A stretch of 64,000 nucleotides of DNA from Streptomyces sp. NK08204 (GCF_020400585.1 NZ_JAINVF010000001.1:248001-312000); one strand, 5' to 3'. Shown: positions 7,821-15,903, counted from the stretch's first letter. Program-made: numbers and translations. The notes: generated by a model not told the origin, from the letters alone.

Positions 7821-9155
7821 TCAGGTCCGGGTCCCGTGCAGTGCGGGCGCGGCCCCGGCGGCCGGACCGGCGGGGCCGGTGTCGAGCTCGTTCCAGATGA
7901 CGGCCAGTTCCAGACGGGACTTGACCCCGACCTTCTGGAACACCTTGCGCAGGTGGAAGGCGACGGTGTGCCGGGACAGGAACATCTGCTCCGCCGTCTC
8001 GCCGTTGGTCAGCCCCCGGGAGACCAGCTTCGCCACGGCGTACTCCGTGTCGGTCAGACCCTGGATGCCGCTGCGCGGCCGGCACCGTTCACGGGACAGC
8101 GGGCTGGCGTTGATACCCCGCAGCCGGCTCATGACCCGCGACGAGTCGCGCAGCGATCCCATCCGCGTGTAGGCGCGCATCGCGCGTTCGAAGTACGTGG
8201 CCGCTTCCGGGGACTCCACCCGCCCTTCGCAGAGCCGGACGCCGATGTCCTCCAGCACCGAAGCGCGTGCCCAGGGATCGGTGTGGGACTCAGCGGCACG
8301 CCGCAGCTTGTCGAGGTCGCCCTCCAGCAGCGCGGCGGCGTGCAGGGCGGCGGCGCCGACCGAGTCGACGTCCGGGTTCTCGGCCGCGAGCCGCTCGGCG
8401 AAGCGGACTCCCTCACCGGCCGGGCCGCGCTCGCCGACCCGCAGCATCAGCCGGACCAGCCAGGGCACCGCCGCGGGTTCCGACAGCAGCAGGCGGCGGG
8501 TGAGCGTCTCGGACTCGAGCAGTTCCCGGGCGAGGGCCGCGGCCTTGTCGCGTCCCTTGCCCGCCTCGCTGAGCTGCACGATGGCCCACGCGGACTGTCC
8601 GGTCGGGAACATCTCCCGGGCGAAGACCGCGTCCTCCTCCAGCTTGGCGCTGTAGTGCAGCGCGGCGGAGATGTCCCCCCGGCGCAGGGTTGTCGTGGCC
8701 AGCACGAGGTTCCCGACCGGGGTCCAGGCGGTCTGGCCGGACTCGGCCGCGAGCCGCAAGCCCTGTTCCGCGAGCGCCGCCGCGTCCGCGTAGTCACCGG
8801 CGGCGAGCGCCACCTTCGCCCCCACGAGCCTGGTGCTGGCGACGAGTTCGGGGTCGCCCTGCACCTCCGCCGAGGCGAGGAGCCGACGCTGCACGTCGGC
8901 CGCCGCTTCCACGCGGCGGATGGACGCCAGGAACAGGGTCAGCAGCAGACTCGCGTAGGCCGAACACGGCCTGCCGCACCGGCCGCACTCCGCCCGGATC
9001 GCCTCTTCGGCGAGGGCTATGCCGGCCATGAGGCTGCCGCTCTGCCAGCGCGCGTGGGCGCGGGTCAGGATTCCGGCGGTGACGCAGTCCTCCACGACAC
9101 AGGTCAGCAGTGACGATTCTTCGGAGGCATCCTGCTCGCGCCCATGCCCGTCCAT
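7821..9155 (-). CDS. LuxR-family transcriptional activator, RifZ-like candidate pathway regulator
   Basis: 444 residues. A C-terminal LuxR/NarL helix-turn-helix (LTDTEYAVAKLVSRGLTNGETAEQMFLSRHTVAFHLRKV, about residues 370-410) follows about 350 residues of helical, TPR-like repeats rich in Ala and Leu. No Walker A or ATPase domain is present, so this is shorter than the roughly 900-residue LAL regulators and lacks a response-regulator receiver domain. The ATG at 9155 follows a purine-rich GGGGGGAAC. In-frame codons reach back to about 9437, but that extension is Arg/Gly-rich and unlike protein. The gene has a CTGTC-N8-GGATG version of the cluster box (9549-9566) in its own promoter, which suggests autoregulation. 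By position and motif it is the best candidate to control the whole cluster, as RifZ does for rifamycin. Confidence 0.85.
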   Translation of the reverse strand: MDGHGREQDASEESSLLTCVVEDCVTAGILTRAHARWQSGSLMAGIALAEEAIRAECGRCGRPCSAYASLLLTLFLASIRRVEAAADVQRRLLASAEVQGDPELVASTRLVGAKVALAAGDYADAAALAEQGLRLAAESGQTAWTPVGNLVLATTTLRRGDISAALHYSAKLEEDAVFAREMFPTGQSAWAIVQLSEAGKGRDKAAALARELLESETLTRRLLLSEPAAVPWLVRLMLRVGERGPAGEGVRFAERLAAENPDVDSVGAAALHAAALLEGDLDKLRRAAESHTDPWARASVLEDIGVRLCEGRVESPEAATYFERAMRAYTRMGSLRDSSRVMSRLRGINASPLSRERCRPRSGIQGLTDTEYAVAKLVSRGLTNGETAEQMFLSRHTVAFHLRKVFQKVGVKSRLELAVIWNELDTGPAGPAAGAAPALHGTRT

Positions 9156-9399
9156 GTTCCCCCCAATCGACTGTGCGGTTGTACGACGTCCTCCCTGACG
9201 CCGCGTCGAAACCCACCGGCTCGCGGTCGGTCCCTTGTGGGAAGACCCTGCGGAGCCACCGGTGTGGTGCTGTACGCGCCACTCGGCCGCCTGCGCATCC
9301 GTGGTGCGAGGCAACCTGGCGAATCCGCGTCTCGCACCGTGGCCGCCGAAGCGGGAGAGCGGGCTGGTCGACCCTTTCCCGCGCGGCCTCCGCCGCCGG

Positions 9400-9498
9400 T
9401 CACAGCCGCAGGCCGTAAGCGCGCCCCTTCGCACCACACATCGGGCGGGAGCGGCTTCGATGGCATCTCGACACGTCGTCCCTCGTTGTTCGTGCCAA
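9400..9498 (-). CDS. Possible 32-residue leader ORF upstream of luxR
   Basis: A TTG start at 9498 is preceded by a perfect AGGAGG (9510-9505) 6 nt away. It opens a 32-codon frame ending at 9400, inside the roughly 360-nt leader predicted for luxR. The peptide is Arg-rich and matches nothing I know. The strong ribosome site, only about 5 nt after the predicted transcript start, is the main reason to list it. It could be a translated leader that affects luxR, or chance. Confidence 0.3.
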   Translation of the reverse strand: MARTTRDDVSRCHRSRSRPMCGAKGRAYGLRL

Positions 9499-9521
9499 CA
9501 CCCACCTCCTGCGACGCCGCA

Positions 9522-9566
9522 AGGCTATGCGCGCCGCCCCGGCCCCAGCATCCCCCACTCTGACAG
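9522..9566 (-). promoter_or_regulatory. Activator box plus -10 for luxR
   Basis: On the minus strand CTGTCAGAGTGGGGGATG (9566-9549) matches the cluster box with two changes in the first half. TAGCCT (9527-9522) follows after 21 nt. The predicted start is about 9515, giving a leader of about 360 nt before the luxR ATG. Confidence 0.55.
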
Positions 9567-9591
9567 TCATATGCCCGTGCCCTGACCAGCC

Positions 9592-9622
9592 TTGACAATG
9601 CCAGGGACACCGCCGGTAGCGT
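9592..9622 (+). promoter_or_regulatory. Probable promoter of the FAD monooxygenase
   Basis: TTGACA at 9592-9597 and TAGCGT at 9617-9622 with 19-nt spacing, 51 nt before the chosen ATG. The overlapping 18-mer at 9583-9600 keeps only ACCAG and a final ATG of the cluster box, so it is not counted as a site. The nearby luxR box, 17 nt upstream of it, may serve both genes. Confidence 0.45.
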
Positions 9623-9672
9623 CCGGAGCCGTTGCCCGCCGGATTCCCGTTCGCGGTACGGAGGCCCTGGAC

Positions 9673-11280
9673 ATGTCCGACACAGCGCAGTCGCCCGCAC
9701 CCGGCCCCCAGACTCCCGAGACGGACGTCATCGTCGTCGGCCGGGGCCCGGTGGGCGCCGTACTCGCCATTCTGCTGGCCGACCACGGCCACCGGGTGTG
9801 CGTGCTGGAACGCCGGCCCGAGCCGTACCCGCTGCCGCGCGCCACGAGTTTCGACGGGGAGACCGCGCGGCTGCTCGCGGCCACCGGCATCGGCGACGGC
9901 CTGGCCGGCATCTCCGAGCCGGCGACCGGCTACCAGTGGCGTACCGCGGCCGGCCGGCCCCTGCTCGACATCGCGTTCAGCCGCACCGGCCGGTACGGAT
10001 GGCCGGACGCCAACACGATGCACCAGCCCGCGCTCGAAGAGCTGCTCGCGAAACGGCTGGCGACGCTCCCGGACGTCGAGACGCACCTCGGCCACCGCGT
10101 CGTGGACATCACCCAGACTCCCTCGGGCGTCACGGCGACCGCGGTCACCGAGGACGGCACGACCCGCGCGTTCACCGGCCGGTGGCTGGTGGGCTGCGAC
10201 GGTGCCAACAGCTTCGTGCGCGAGCACATCGGCGTGTCCGTCACCGACCTCGGGTTCTCCTACGAGTGGCTGCTCTGCGACGTCCGGCTGCACACGCCCC
10301 GCGAGTTCGTCCCGACCAACGTGCAGCTGTGCGACCCCGCACGCCCCACGACGATGGTCGGCAGCGGCCCGGGGCGCCGCCGCTGGGAGTTCATGCGCCT
10401 GCCCGGCGAAAGCGCCGAGGAGCTCGGCACCACCGACGCCGCCTGGCGCCTGCTGGCCCCGCACGGGGTCACCCCGCGGACGGCCACGCTGCTGCGCAGC
10501 GCCACCTACCAGTTCCGCGCCATGTGGGCCGACCAGTGGCGGTCGGGCCGGGTCTTCCTCGCCGGGGACGCCGCTCACCTCATGCCGCCGTTCGCCGGAC
10601 AGGGCATGTGCGCCGGCATCCGGGACGTCGTCAACCTCGCCTGGAAGCTCGACCTGGTGCTGTCCGACCGGGCGCCGGACCGGCTGCTCGACACCTACCC
10701 GCTCGAACGCCGCCTCCAGGCCAAGACGTCGATCACCGCCTCGGTCAAGCTGGGCCGGGTGATCTGTGTGACCGACCCGGCCGCGGCGGCCGACCGCGAC
10801 GCGGCGATCCTGGCCAACGGCGGCGGCCGAACGCCACAGGAGCCGCCCGCCGCCGAGCCGCTGACCAAGGGGCTGCTGCGGCCGGCCGGGGACGGCTGCG
10901 GTGGCGCGGGTGAGGTCATGATGGCCGGCACGGTGGAGGCCGACGGCGTCAGCGGCCGGTTCGACGAGCTCATCGGTACCGGTTTCGTCCTGATCACCAC
11001 CGAGGGCCCGGCCGCGCTGAGCGAGGCCCACGGGGAGTTCCTGGCCGGCCTCGGGACACGGGTGGTGCGCCTGTCGCCGCCCGGCTCGCCGCCCGGACCG
11101 GGCGAGGTGCGGGACGTCGACGGTGTCTACCACGCCTGTCTCGGCCGGCTCGGCGCGTCGAGCGTCCTGGTTCGCCCCGACCACCACGTGTTCGGCACCG
11201 CCGGCCCCGGCGGCGCCACGGCTCTGGTCGACGAACTGCGTACACAGCTGCACGGCGCCCCGGTCCCGCAGCCTCGCTGA
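9673..11280 (+). CDS. FAD-dependent monooxygenase, Rif-Orf19/GdmM-like
   Basis: A 535-residue class A flavoprotein hydroxylase of the MhpA/PheA-TfdB type. The dinucleotide fold is VIVVGRGPVGAVLAILLADHGHRVCVLE (about residues 21-48), the second FAD motif is RVFLAGDAAHLMPPFAGQG (about 294-312), and a C-terminal thioredoxin-like region follows. The ATG at 9673 has GGAGG 8 nt upstream; an ATG further upstream lies in the promoter. Homologues in ansamycin clusters hydroxylate the AHBA-derived ring and are needed to form the naphthalene or benzoquinone chromophore. Here it most likely oxidises the tetraketide-bound aromatic ring so that the second ring can close. Confidence 0.88.
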   Translation: MSDTAQSPAPGPQTPETDVIVVGRGPVGAVLAILLADHGHRVCVLERRPEPYPLPRATSFDGETARLLAATGIGDGLAGISEPATGYQWRTAAGRPLLDIAFSRTGRYGWPDANTMHQPALEELLAKRLATLPDVETHLGHRVVDITQTPSGVTATAVTEDGTTRAFTGRWLVGCDGANSFVREHIGVSVTDLGFSYEWLLCDVRLHTPREFVPTNVQLCDPARPTTMVGSGPGRRRWEFMRLPGESAEELGTTDAAWRLLAPHGVTPRTATLLRSATYQFRAMWADQWRSGRVFLAGDAAHLMPPFAGQGMCAGIRDVVNLAWKLDLVLSDRAPDRLLDTYPLERRLQAKTSITASVKLGRVICVTDPAAAADRDAAILANGGGRTPQEPPAAEPLTKGLLRPAGDGCGGAGEVMMAGTVEADGVSGRFDELIGTGFVLITTEGPAALSEAHGEFLAGLGTRVVRLSPPGSPPGPGEVRDVDGVYHACLGRLGASSVLVRPDHHVFGTAGPGGATALVDELRTQLHGAPVPQPR

Positions 11281-11379
11281 GGGACCGGGCCGGACCGGGC
11301 CGCCGGCAGGCCGCCCGCGACGGCAGCGGGCACGGCCCGGTTACGCCACGTGGCCGGGCCGGTCGTGCGCATACATGCC

Positions 11380-11411
11380 GACGCCCGGCTCGGGTCTGCC
11401 GGCCGGGCGTC
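11380..11411. terminator. Stem-loop between convergent monooxygenase and P450
   Basis: GACGCCCGGC (11380-11389) and GCCGGGCGTC (11402-11411) form a perfect 10-bp stem with a 12-nt loop, 99 nt after the monooxygenase stop and next to the tandem repeat. Likely a transcription terminator. Confidence 0.6.
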
Positions 11412-11415
11412 GCAT

Positions 11416-11505
11416 GCGGTCGGTGCCGTCGGTGCCGTCGGCGCGGTCGGTGCGGTCGGTGCGGTCGGTGCGGTCGGTGCGGTCGGTGCGGTCGGTGCGG
11501 TCGGT
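11416..11505. repeat. Ten tandem copies of a 9-bp unit
   Basis: The unit GCGGTCGGT is repeated ten times without gaps. Units 2 and 3 differ slightly (GCCGTCGGT, GCCGTCGGC) and the last seven are identical. It ends 6 nt before the stop codon of the P450 on the minus strand, so it lies in the shared 3' region of two convergent genes. Perfect short repeats like this are prone to slippage. Confidence 0.95.
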
Positions 11506-11511
11506 GTCGGG

Positions 11512-12705
11512 CTACCAGCGCGCGGGAAGGCGCTGCACGCTCAGCACCGGCGTGCGGGCCCGCAGCGGGATGTCCGCCAGCGGCGCGTCCAGCGCCAACT
11601 CCGGCAGCCCTCGTACGAGGGTCTCCAGGGCGGTGCCCAGCACGGCGCGCCCGAGGCGCTGGCCGACACAGGCGTGCGCGCCGTAGCCGAACGCGATGTG
11701 GCCGGAGGCGTCCTGGTCGAGGTCCAGCCGCTCGGGGCATCCGAACTGGCCCGCGTCCCGGTTCGCGGCCGGCAGGGAGACGGTGACCGTGTCGCCCTCC
11801 CTGACGAGCTCGCCGTGCAGGCGCACGTCCTGAAGCGCGGTACGGAAGATCTGATACTGGTTCACGGTGGTGTAGCGCAGCAGCTCTTCGACCGCCGCCT
11901 CCGTGCCGGACCCCGATGCGGCCGCGGCGCGGAAGGCCGCGAGCTGGTCGCGGTGGTGCAGCAGCGCGAGCACCGCGGCGGCCACGGCTCCCTCGCAGGT
12001 GGCGAAACCGGCGACGAACACCACCAGCAGCATGTTGGTGATCTCGCGGTCGGAGAGGCCCTCGATGGCCGTCAGCCGGCCCAGGATGTCGTCCCCGGGC
12101 GAGGTCCGGGCCCGCTCGACCAGGTCGCGGGTGAGGAAGAACGCCCGCTTCTCGGCGGCGAACTCGTCCTCCAGGGGGACGTTGTCGTCATTGGCGGTGT
12201 CCGCCAGCGCGGCCAGGGTGGGGGCGTCCTCGTACGGGACGCCGACGACCTCGGACAGCACGCGCAGCACCAGCGGCCGTATGTAGGCGGGCAGCAGGTC
12301 GGCAGGCGAGCCCCCGGCCCGCAGGGCGTCCAGTTGCCCGGCCGCGATCTCCCCGATGCGCGGGGCGAGTTCAGCCATGCGGCGGGTGCCGAACTCGGCG
12401 GTGAGCATGCCGCGGTAGCGGGTGTGCTCGGGTGGGTCCATGTGGATGAACATGCCCGGGATGATCGGCATGGGGGAGAACGGCTCCCCCTTCTTGAGCA
12501 TCGGGAAGTGCGCCGAATGGAAGTTGTGGCTGAACGCGGGGCTGCTCAGCACCTCCTTGGCCACCTCGAGCCCGGTGGCCAGCCAGCCCACATGCCCGTC
12601 CGGGTAGACCATGCGGGACAGCGGCGTCGCCGCGGTCAGGATCGCCGGCGGGGCGAAGTGGTCGGTCCGGTCCACGAGTTGCTGGTGGGTGATGGGCGCT
12701 GCCAT
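11512..12705 (-). CDS. Cytochrome P450 with an altered I-helix
   Basis: A 397-residue P450. The haem loop FGYGAHACVGQRLG (Cys near residue 344) and K-helix are normal. The I-helix reads VAGFATCEG where most P450s have AGxE/DT, so the acid of the acid-alcohol pair is replaced by Ala while the Thr is kept. P450s with changed I-helices often do coupling, bridge-forming or substrate-assisted chemistry rather than simple hydroxylation. A strong GAGGAGG precedes the ATG. The promoter has a CTGTC-N8-GGATG box, which ties it to the cluster regulon. A tailoring role is likely; the reaction is unknown. Confidence 0.9.
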   Translation of the reverse strand: MAAPITHQQLVDRTDHFAPPAILTAATPLSRMVYPDGHVGWLATGLEVAKEVLSSPAFSHNFHSAHFPMLKKGEPFSPMPIIPGMFIHMDPPEHTRYRGMLTAEFGTRRMAELAPRIGEIAAGQLDALRAGGSPADLLPAYIRPLVLRVLSEVVGVPYEDAPTLAALADTANDDNVPLEDEFAAEKRAFFLTRDLVERARTSPGDDILGRLTAIEGLSDREITNMLLVVFVAGFATCEGAVAAAVLALLHHRDQLAAFRAAAASGSGTEAAVEELLRYTTVNQYQIFRTALQDVRLHGELVREGDTVTVSLPAANRDAGQFGCPERLDLDQDASGHIAFGYGAHACVGQRLGRAVLGTALETLVRGLPELALDAPLADIPLRARTPVLSVQRLPARW

Positions 12706-12748
12706 ACGGGATCCTCCTCAGACCGGGCAGAATCGGCGGACTGAAGCG

Positions 12749-12792
12749 ACGTTAGTGATCCCGGCGTGTCCCGCCATCCCTCACCTTGACAG
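12749..12792 (-). promoter_or_regulatory. Activator box plus -10 for the second P450
   Basis: On the minus strand CTGTCAAGGTGAGGGATG (12792-12775) is the same two-base variant seen at luxR. TAACGT (12754-12749) lies 20 nt downstream. The predicted leader is about 37 nt. The divergent MDR gene has its own -10-like TAGCCT at 12832-12837 but no box at the standard distance. Confidence 0.6.
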
Positions 12793-12893
12793 GCGTCGCG
12801 GGAACCGCTGTGACGCCGGAGCGGCGGTGGTTAGCCTCACGGCCGTGGAACGGCTTCCGGTTCCACAGCGGCTCCCTGTCGTGAGGAGTGCGA

Positions 12894-13916
12894 GTGAAGG
12901 CGATCGTGTATACGACGGTGGGAAACCGGGACGTCCTCCGCATGGTGGACCGGCCGGTGCCACAGCCGGGCCCGGGCGAGGTCCGGGTCCGGGTGGCGAT
13001 CTCGGGGGTGAACGCCACCGACTGGAAGTGCCGGCGGTTCGGCCATGCGGACGGACGCCTGATGTTTCCCGAGGTGATCCCGCATCACGACGGCAGCGGC
13101 GTGATCGACGCCGTCGGCCCCGGCGTCCCGGCGGGGCGCGTGGGGCAGCGGGTGTGGCTGTGGGAGTCGGCGTGGCGGCGCGCGCACGGCACCGCCGCCG
13201 AGTTCGTGGTGCTGCCGTCCCGCCAGGCGGTGGAACTGCCGCCGGGGGCCTCGCTGGAACTGGGTGCGAGCATCGGGCTGCCCGCGCTGGCGGCGCACCG
13301 GTGTCTGACCTCGGCACAGCACGCGCCCGCCCGGCTCGGACCGGGCACGCTGGCCGGGCGCACCGTACTGGTGGCGGGTGGCGCCGGGGCCGTCGGCCAC
13401 GCGGCGGTCCAGCTCGCGACGTGGTGCGGCGCGTCGGTGATCGCGACGGTCGGCGCGCCGGAGAAGGAGAAGCTGGCGCGCGCCGCGGGCGCCGGGCACG
13501 TGGTGAACCACCGGTCGGGCGGCACCGCAGCGGAGATCCGCGCGATCGCGCCCGCCGGGGTGGATCTGGTCGTCGAGGTGGCGCCCTCCGCGAACCTCGG
13601 TCTCGATCTGGAGGTGCTCGCCCCGGGCGGCACGGTCGCCGCCTACGGGACGGAGGGCGACGGCGAGGTCCGGCTGCCCACCCGGCTGCTGATGGGCCGT
13701 AACCTGCGCTACCAGTTCGTACTGGCTCTGACGCTGTCGCCCGAGGAGAAGGACGCCGCCGTGGCCGATGTCGCCGCGGCGGTCGCGGACGGCGCCCTCG
13801 GCGTGGGCGAGGGCGCGGGCCTGCCGCTGCACCGCTACCCGCTCCACCGCACGGGCGACGCCCACGACGCGGTCGAGGGCGGCACGACCGGCAAGGTGCT
13901 GATCGACATCGGCTGA
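12894..13916 (+). CDS. Zinc-independent MDR-family NADPH:quinone reductase-like protein
   Basis: A 340-residue medium-chain dehydrogenase/reductase. The GroES-like N-terminus has VKAIVYTTVGNRDVLRMVDRPVPQPGPGEVRV but none of the structural zinc cysteines. The NADP site is VLVAGGAGAVGHAAVQLA (about residues 158-175). Quinone reductase and crotonyl-CoA reductase-like proteins share this fold; its size and motifs fit the quinone oxidoreductase (QOR) group. The GTG at 12894 was chosen because GAGGAG ends 5 nt before it; a GTG two codons earlier is possible. Likely roles are reducing the naphthoquinone or an enone of an intermediate. Confidence 0.85.
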   Translation: MKAIVYTTVGNRDVLRMVDRPVPQPGPGEVRVRVAISGVNATDWKCRRFGHADGRLMFPEVIPHHDGSGVIDAVGPGVPAGRVGQRVWLWESAWRRAHGTAAEFVVLPSRQAVELPPGASLELGASIGLPALAAHRCLTSAQHAPARLGPGTLAGRTVLVAGGAGAVGHAAVQLATWCGASVIATVGAPEKEKLARAAGAGHVVNHRSGGTAAEIRAIAPAGVDLVVEVAPSANLGLDLEVLAPGGTVAAYGTEGDGEVRLPTRLLMGRNLRYQFVLALTLSPEEKDAAVADVAAAVADGALGVGEGAGLPLHRYPLHRTGDAHDAVEGGTTGKVLIDIG

Positions 13917-13967
13917 CAGATGAACCGCCGCGCCCGGACGGACGACGGCCGGCAGCCCCGCCGCCGG

Positions 13968-14969
13968 TCAGCTGTCCGGGCGCAGCCACCGGTCGACGCG
14001 GGCCCGCAGCTCGGCCGGGAAGATGTCCTTCGGCAGCAGACCGTGCACGCCTTTGGGCGGTCCGTCGAGGCCGACGTACGGGGCGCCTCGCTGGTCGGCG
14101 TACTGGGTGACGCGGAAGCTCGCCGAGATGCTGCACAGCGCGTATGCCTCGGCGGCGCTGATCCCGGCCGCGGCGCTGAACCAGCTGATCAGTCCGCGGA
14201 CGCAGTCGATCAGCGCGTCGTCGAGATTGTCGGCGAAGCCGAAGCCGATCCAGTGGGTGTCCGTCTCCGCCAGCGGCCGGGTCAGCGCGACGCCGCGGCG
14301 CAGGTCGTAGCGCATCCGCAGGTCCTCGGCGGTCGACTTGATCGCGGTCTGGTCCACGATGCCGTCGCCCTGCAGGGCGTGCACGTCGCCCACCCAGAGC
14401 CGGCCGCCGGGCTTGGCCACCGGCAGGAAGAGCGAGGAACCCACGGTGAGTTCGCGCAGGGCCAGGTTGCCGCCGTAGGCCCCGGCCGGAAGGGCGCTGA
14501 CCGGGTCGTCGCCTGCCGGCTCGACCGCGACGATGCCGAGGAACGGCGCCAGGGTGAACGAGATCCCGTGCACGTAGTCGGCCCGGGTGCGGGTGTCGTC
14601 GAAGCGGAAGTAGTGGGTGTACGGCTCGTCGAAGTCGTGCGGCAGCGCCCCCGCGCCGCGCGGGAAGACGTTGCACCCCCAGTCCGCGAGCCGCAGCCGC
14701 ATCAGCCGGCATTCGATCACGTCTCCTGGCCGGGATCCGGCCATTTCCACCGGCCCGATCAGCTGGAACGGGCAGCCCGGATACTGCTCGCGCAGACGGG
14801 CGCGCTCGGCGAACGACATGCCGAATTTCATCTCGTTCTGCCAATTGGTCCACGTATTCGGGTAATCGACCTCATCACCCGATTCGATCGTAGCGGCGGC
14901 CGGCGCCTTCGGGTCGAGGATTCCGGACCGGACCGTTTTGTGCGTGGATTCCACCGTATACGTCGTCAT
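13968..14969 (-). CDS. Acetamidase/formamidase (FmdA/AmdA) family protein
   Basis: A 333-residue protein of the FmdA_AmdA family. Family stretches include MAGSRPGDVIECRLMRLRL, HYFRFDDTRT, VGDVHALQGDGIVDQTAIK and THWIGFGFADNLDDALIDCVRGLISWF. Members hydrolyse short amides such as formamide and acetamide. No clear Shine-Dalgarno is seen. A -10-like TACCTT (14983-14978) is so close to the ATG that the transcript may be leaderless. An amidase of this kind in an ansamycin cluster is unexpected. It could act on an N-formyl or N-acetyl intermediate, on the macrolactam, or simply be a bystander. Confidence 0.85.
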   Translation of the reverse strand: MTTYTVESTHKTVRSGILDPKAPAAATIESGDEVDYPNTWTNWQNEMKFGMSFAERARLREQYPGCPFQLIGPVEMAGSRPGDVIECRLMRLRLADWGCNVFPRGAGALPHDFDEPYTHYFRFDDTRTRADYVHGISFTLAPFLGIVAVEPAGDDPVSALPAGAYGGNLALRELTVGSSLFLPVAKPGGRLWVGDVHALQGDGIVDQTAIKSTAEDLRMRYDLRRGVALTRPLAETDTHWIGFGFADNLDDALIDCVRGLISWFSAAAGISAAEAYALCSISASFRVTQYADQRGAPYVGLDGPPKGVHGLLPKDIFPAELRARVDRWLRPDS

Positions 14970-15033
14970 GGCGACCGAAGGTAGGCAGCGAACGCCCGTC
15001 GCAGCAAGGCCTCGCGGACCATGGAGCCGAGAA

Positions 15034-15051
15034 CTACCAACCTGACGGATG
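15034..15051 (+). promoter_or_regulatory. CTACC-N8-GGATG box in the formamidase/FMN reductase divergent region
   Basis: CTACCAACCTGACGGATG matches the cluster box exactly. No convincing -10 lies 20-22 nt downstream. The next plausible one for the FMN reductase is TAGCGT at 15133-15138, and one for the formamidase is at 14978-14983. It may therefore act from a distance or on both genes. Confidence 0.5.
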
Positions 15052-15177
15052 GTCCGGCGAGGGGCGCCGGACGGAAGCTGGTACCGGCCCGCCGATAAGG
15101 CGAAAAATCATCAATGACCGGGCCGACGTTGTTAGCGTGAGGCGATCCTCGACACAACACAACAGGGAGCTTCTTCG

Positions 15178-15801
15178 TTGCGTATTCTCGCCATTTCCGG
15201 GTCGCTGCGTCAGGACTCGTTCAACACGCAGCTACTGCGCGCACTGCCGCCGCTGGCACCCGAGGGAATGGAGATCGAGTTCTTCGACGGCCTGGGTGAT
15301 GTACCGCTCTACAACCAGGATCTCGACGTGGAGGACTGCCCGAAGCCGGTGCAACGGCTGCGCACGGCGATCGCCGAGGCGGACGGCCTGATCATCGCGA
15401 GCCCGGAGTACAACGGCTCCATTCCGGGCGTGCTCAAGAACGCCATCGACTGGGCGTCACGTCCCACGAGCAGGTCCGCTCTGCTGGGCAAATGTGTCGT
15501 CACCATGGTGGCCACACCCGGCCGCGGCCTCGGCCGCAACGCCCTCAGCGATCTGGGCCGGGTGCTGCACGACTGCCACGCGTTCGTGATCAGCGGTCCG
15601 TGGGTGCACCTCAGCGAGGCCCCGACGAGGATGGAGGCCGCGCAGGCCGAGGGCGACGGCGAGGCCGCGACCGTGCTCACGGATCCGATGACCCGGCGTC
15701 TTGTGGACATCCAGCTCAGCTCCCTCCAGGACGCCGTCAAGAACGACGCCGGTCGGCATGCGGTCGTCCCGCTGATGTCGTTCATCACGCCTCGGCGCTG
15801 A
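15178..15801 (+). CDS. NADPH-dependent FMN reductase family protein
   Basis: A 207-residue flavodoxin-like reductase. The N-terminal phosphate-binding loop is ISGSLRQDSFN (about residues 6-16) and the flavin motif is SPEYNGSIPGVLKNAIDW (about 76-93). Members reduce FMN or quinones with NADPH. The TTG start at 15178 is preceded by GGGAG and is supported by the family N-terminus (MRILAISGSLR). In an ansamycin cluster it may keep the naphthoquinone in the hydroquinone form or supply reduced flavin to a partner. Convergent with rifG and separated from it by a strong stem-loop. Confidence 0.87.
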   Translation: MRILAISGSLRQDSFNTQLLRALPPLAPEGMEIEFFDGLGDVPLYNQDLDVEDCPKPVQRLRTAIAEADGLIIASPEYNGSIPGVLKNAIDWASRPTSRSALLGKCVVTMVATPGRGLGRNALSDLGRVLHDCHAFVISGPWVHLSEAPTRMEAAQAEGDGEAATVLTDPMTRRLVDIQLSSLQDAVKNDAGRHAVVPLMSFITPRR

Positions 15802-15867
15802 GCGGTCCGCAGGGGCCGATCAGGAGCTGATGGCCGTGTCCGCCCCGGTGACCGCCGTATCCGCCCA

Positions 15868-15893
15868 GGGGCTCCCGGTACGCCGGGAGCCCC
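15868..15893. terminator. Perfect stem-loop between FMN reductase and rifG
   Basis: GGGGCTCCCGG (15868-15878) and CCGGGAGCCCC (15883-15893) form an 11-bp perfect stem with a 4-nt loop, midway between convergent stops. A strong two-way terminator candidate. It ends the PKS-rifG transcription unit. Confidence 0.75.
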
Positions 15894-15903
15894 CTTCGGC
15901 GTG

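Noticed and set aside
9156..9437. Longer N-terminus for the LuxR regulator
   Set aside because: The added residues are Arg/Gly/Ser-rich and unlike any regulator domain, and the ATG at 9155 has a purine-rich ribosome site.
9583..9600. An extra activator box for the FAD monooxygenase
   Set aside because: Only ACCAG and the last ATG match the consensus and the distance to the -10 is 16 nt, outside the 20-22 nt of the others.
11416..11505. CRISPR array or protein repeat
   Set aside because: The 9-bp units abut with no spacers, and the plus-strand translation (Val-Gly-Ala repeats) lies in a non-coding stretch between convergent genes.
12781..14853. A 690-codon minus-strand frame
   Set aside because: It shadows both the MDR gene (opposite strand) and the formamidase gene (another frame) and has an Arg/Pro-rich, domain-free translation.
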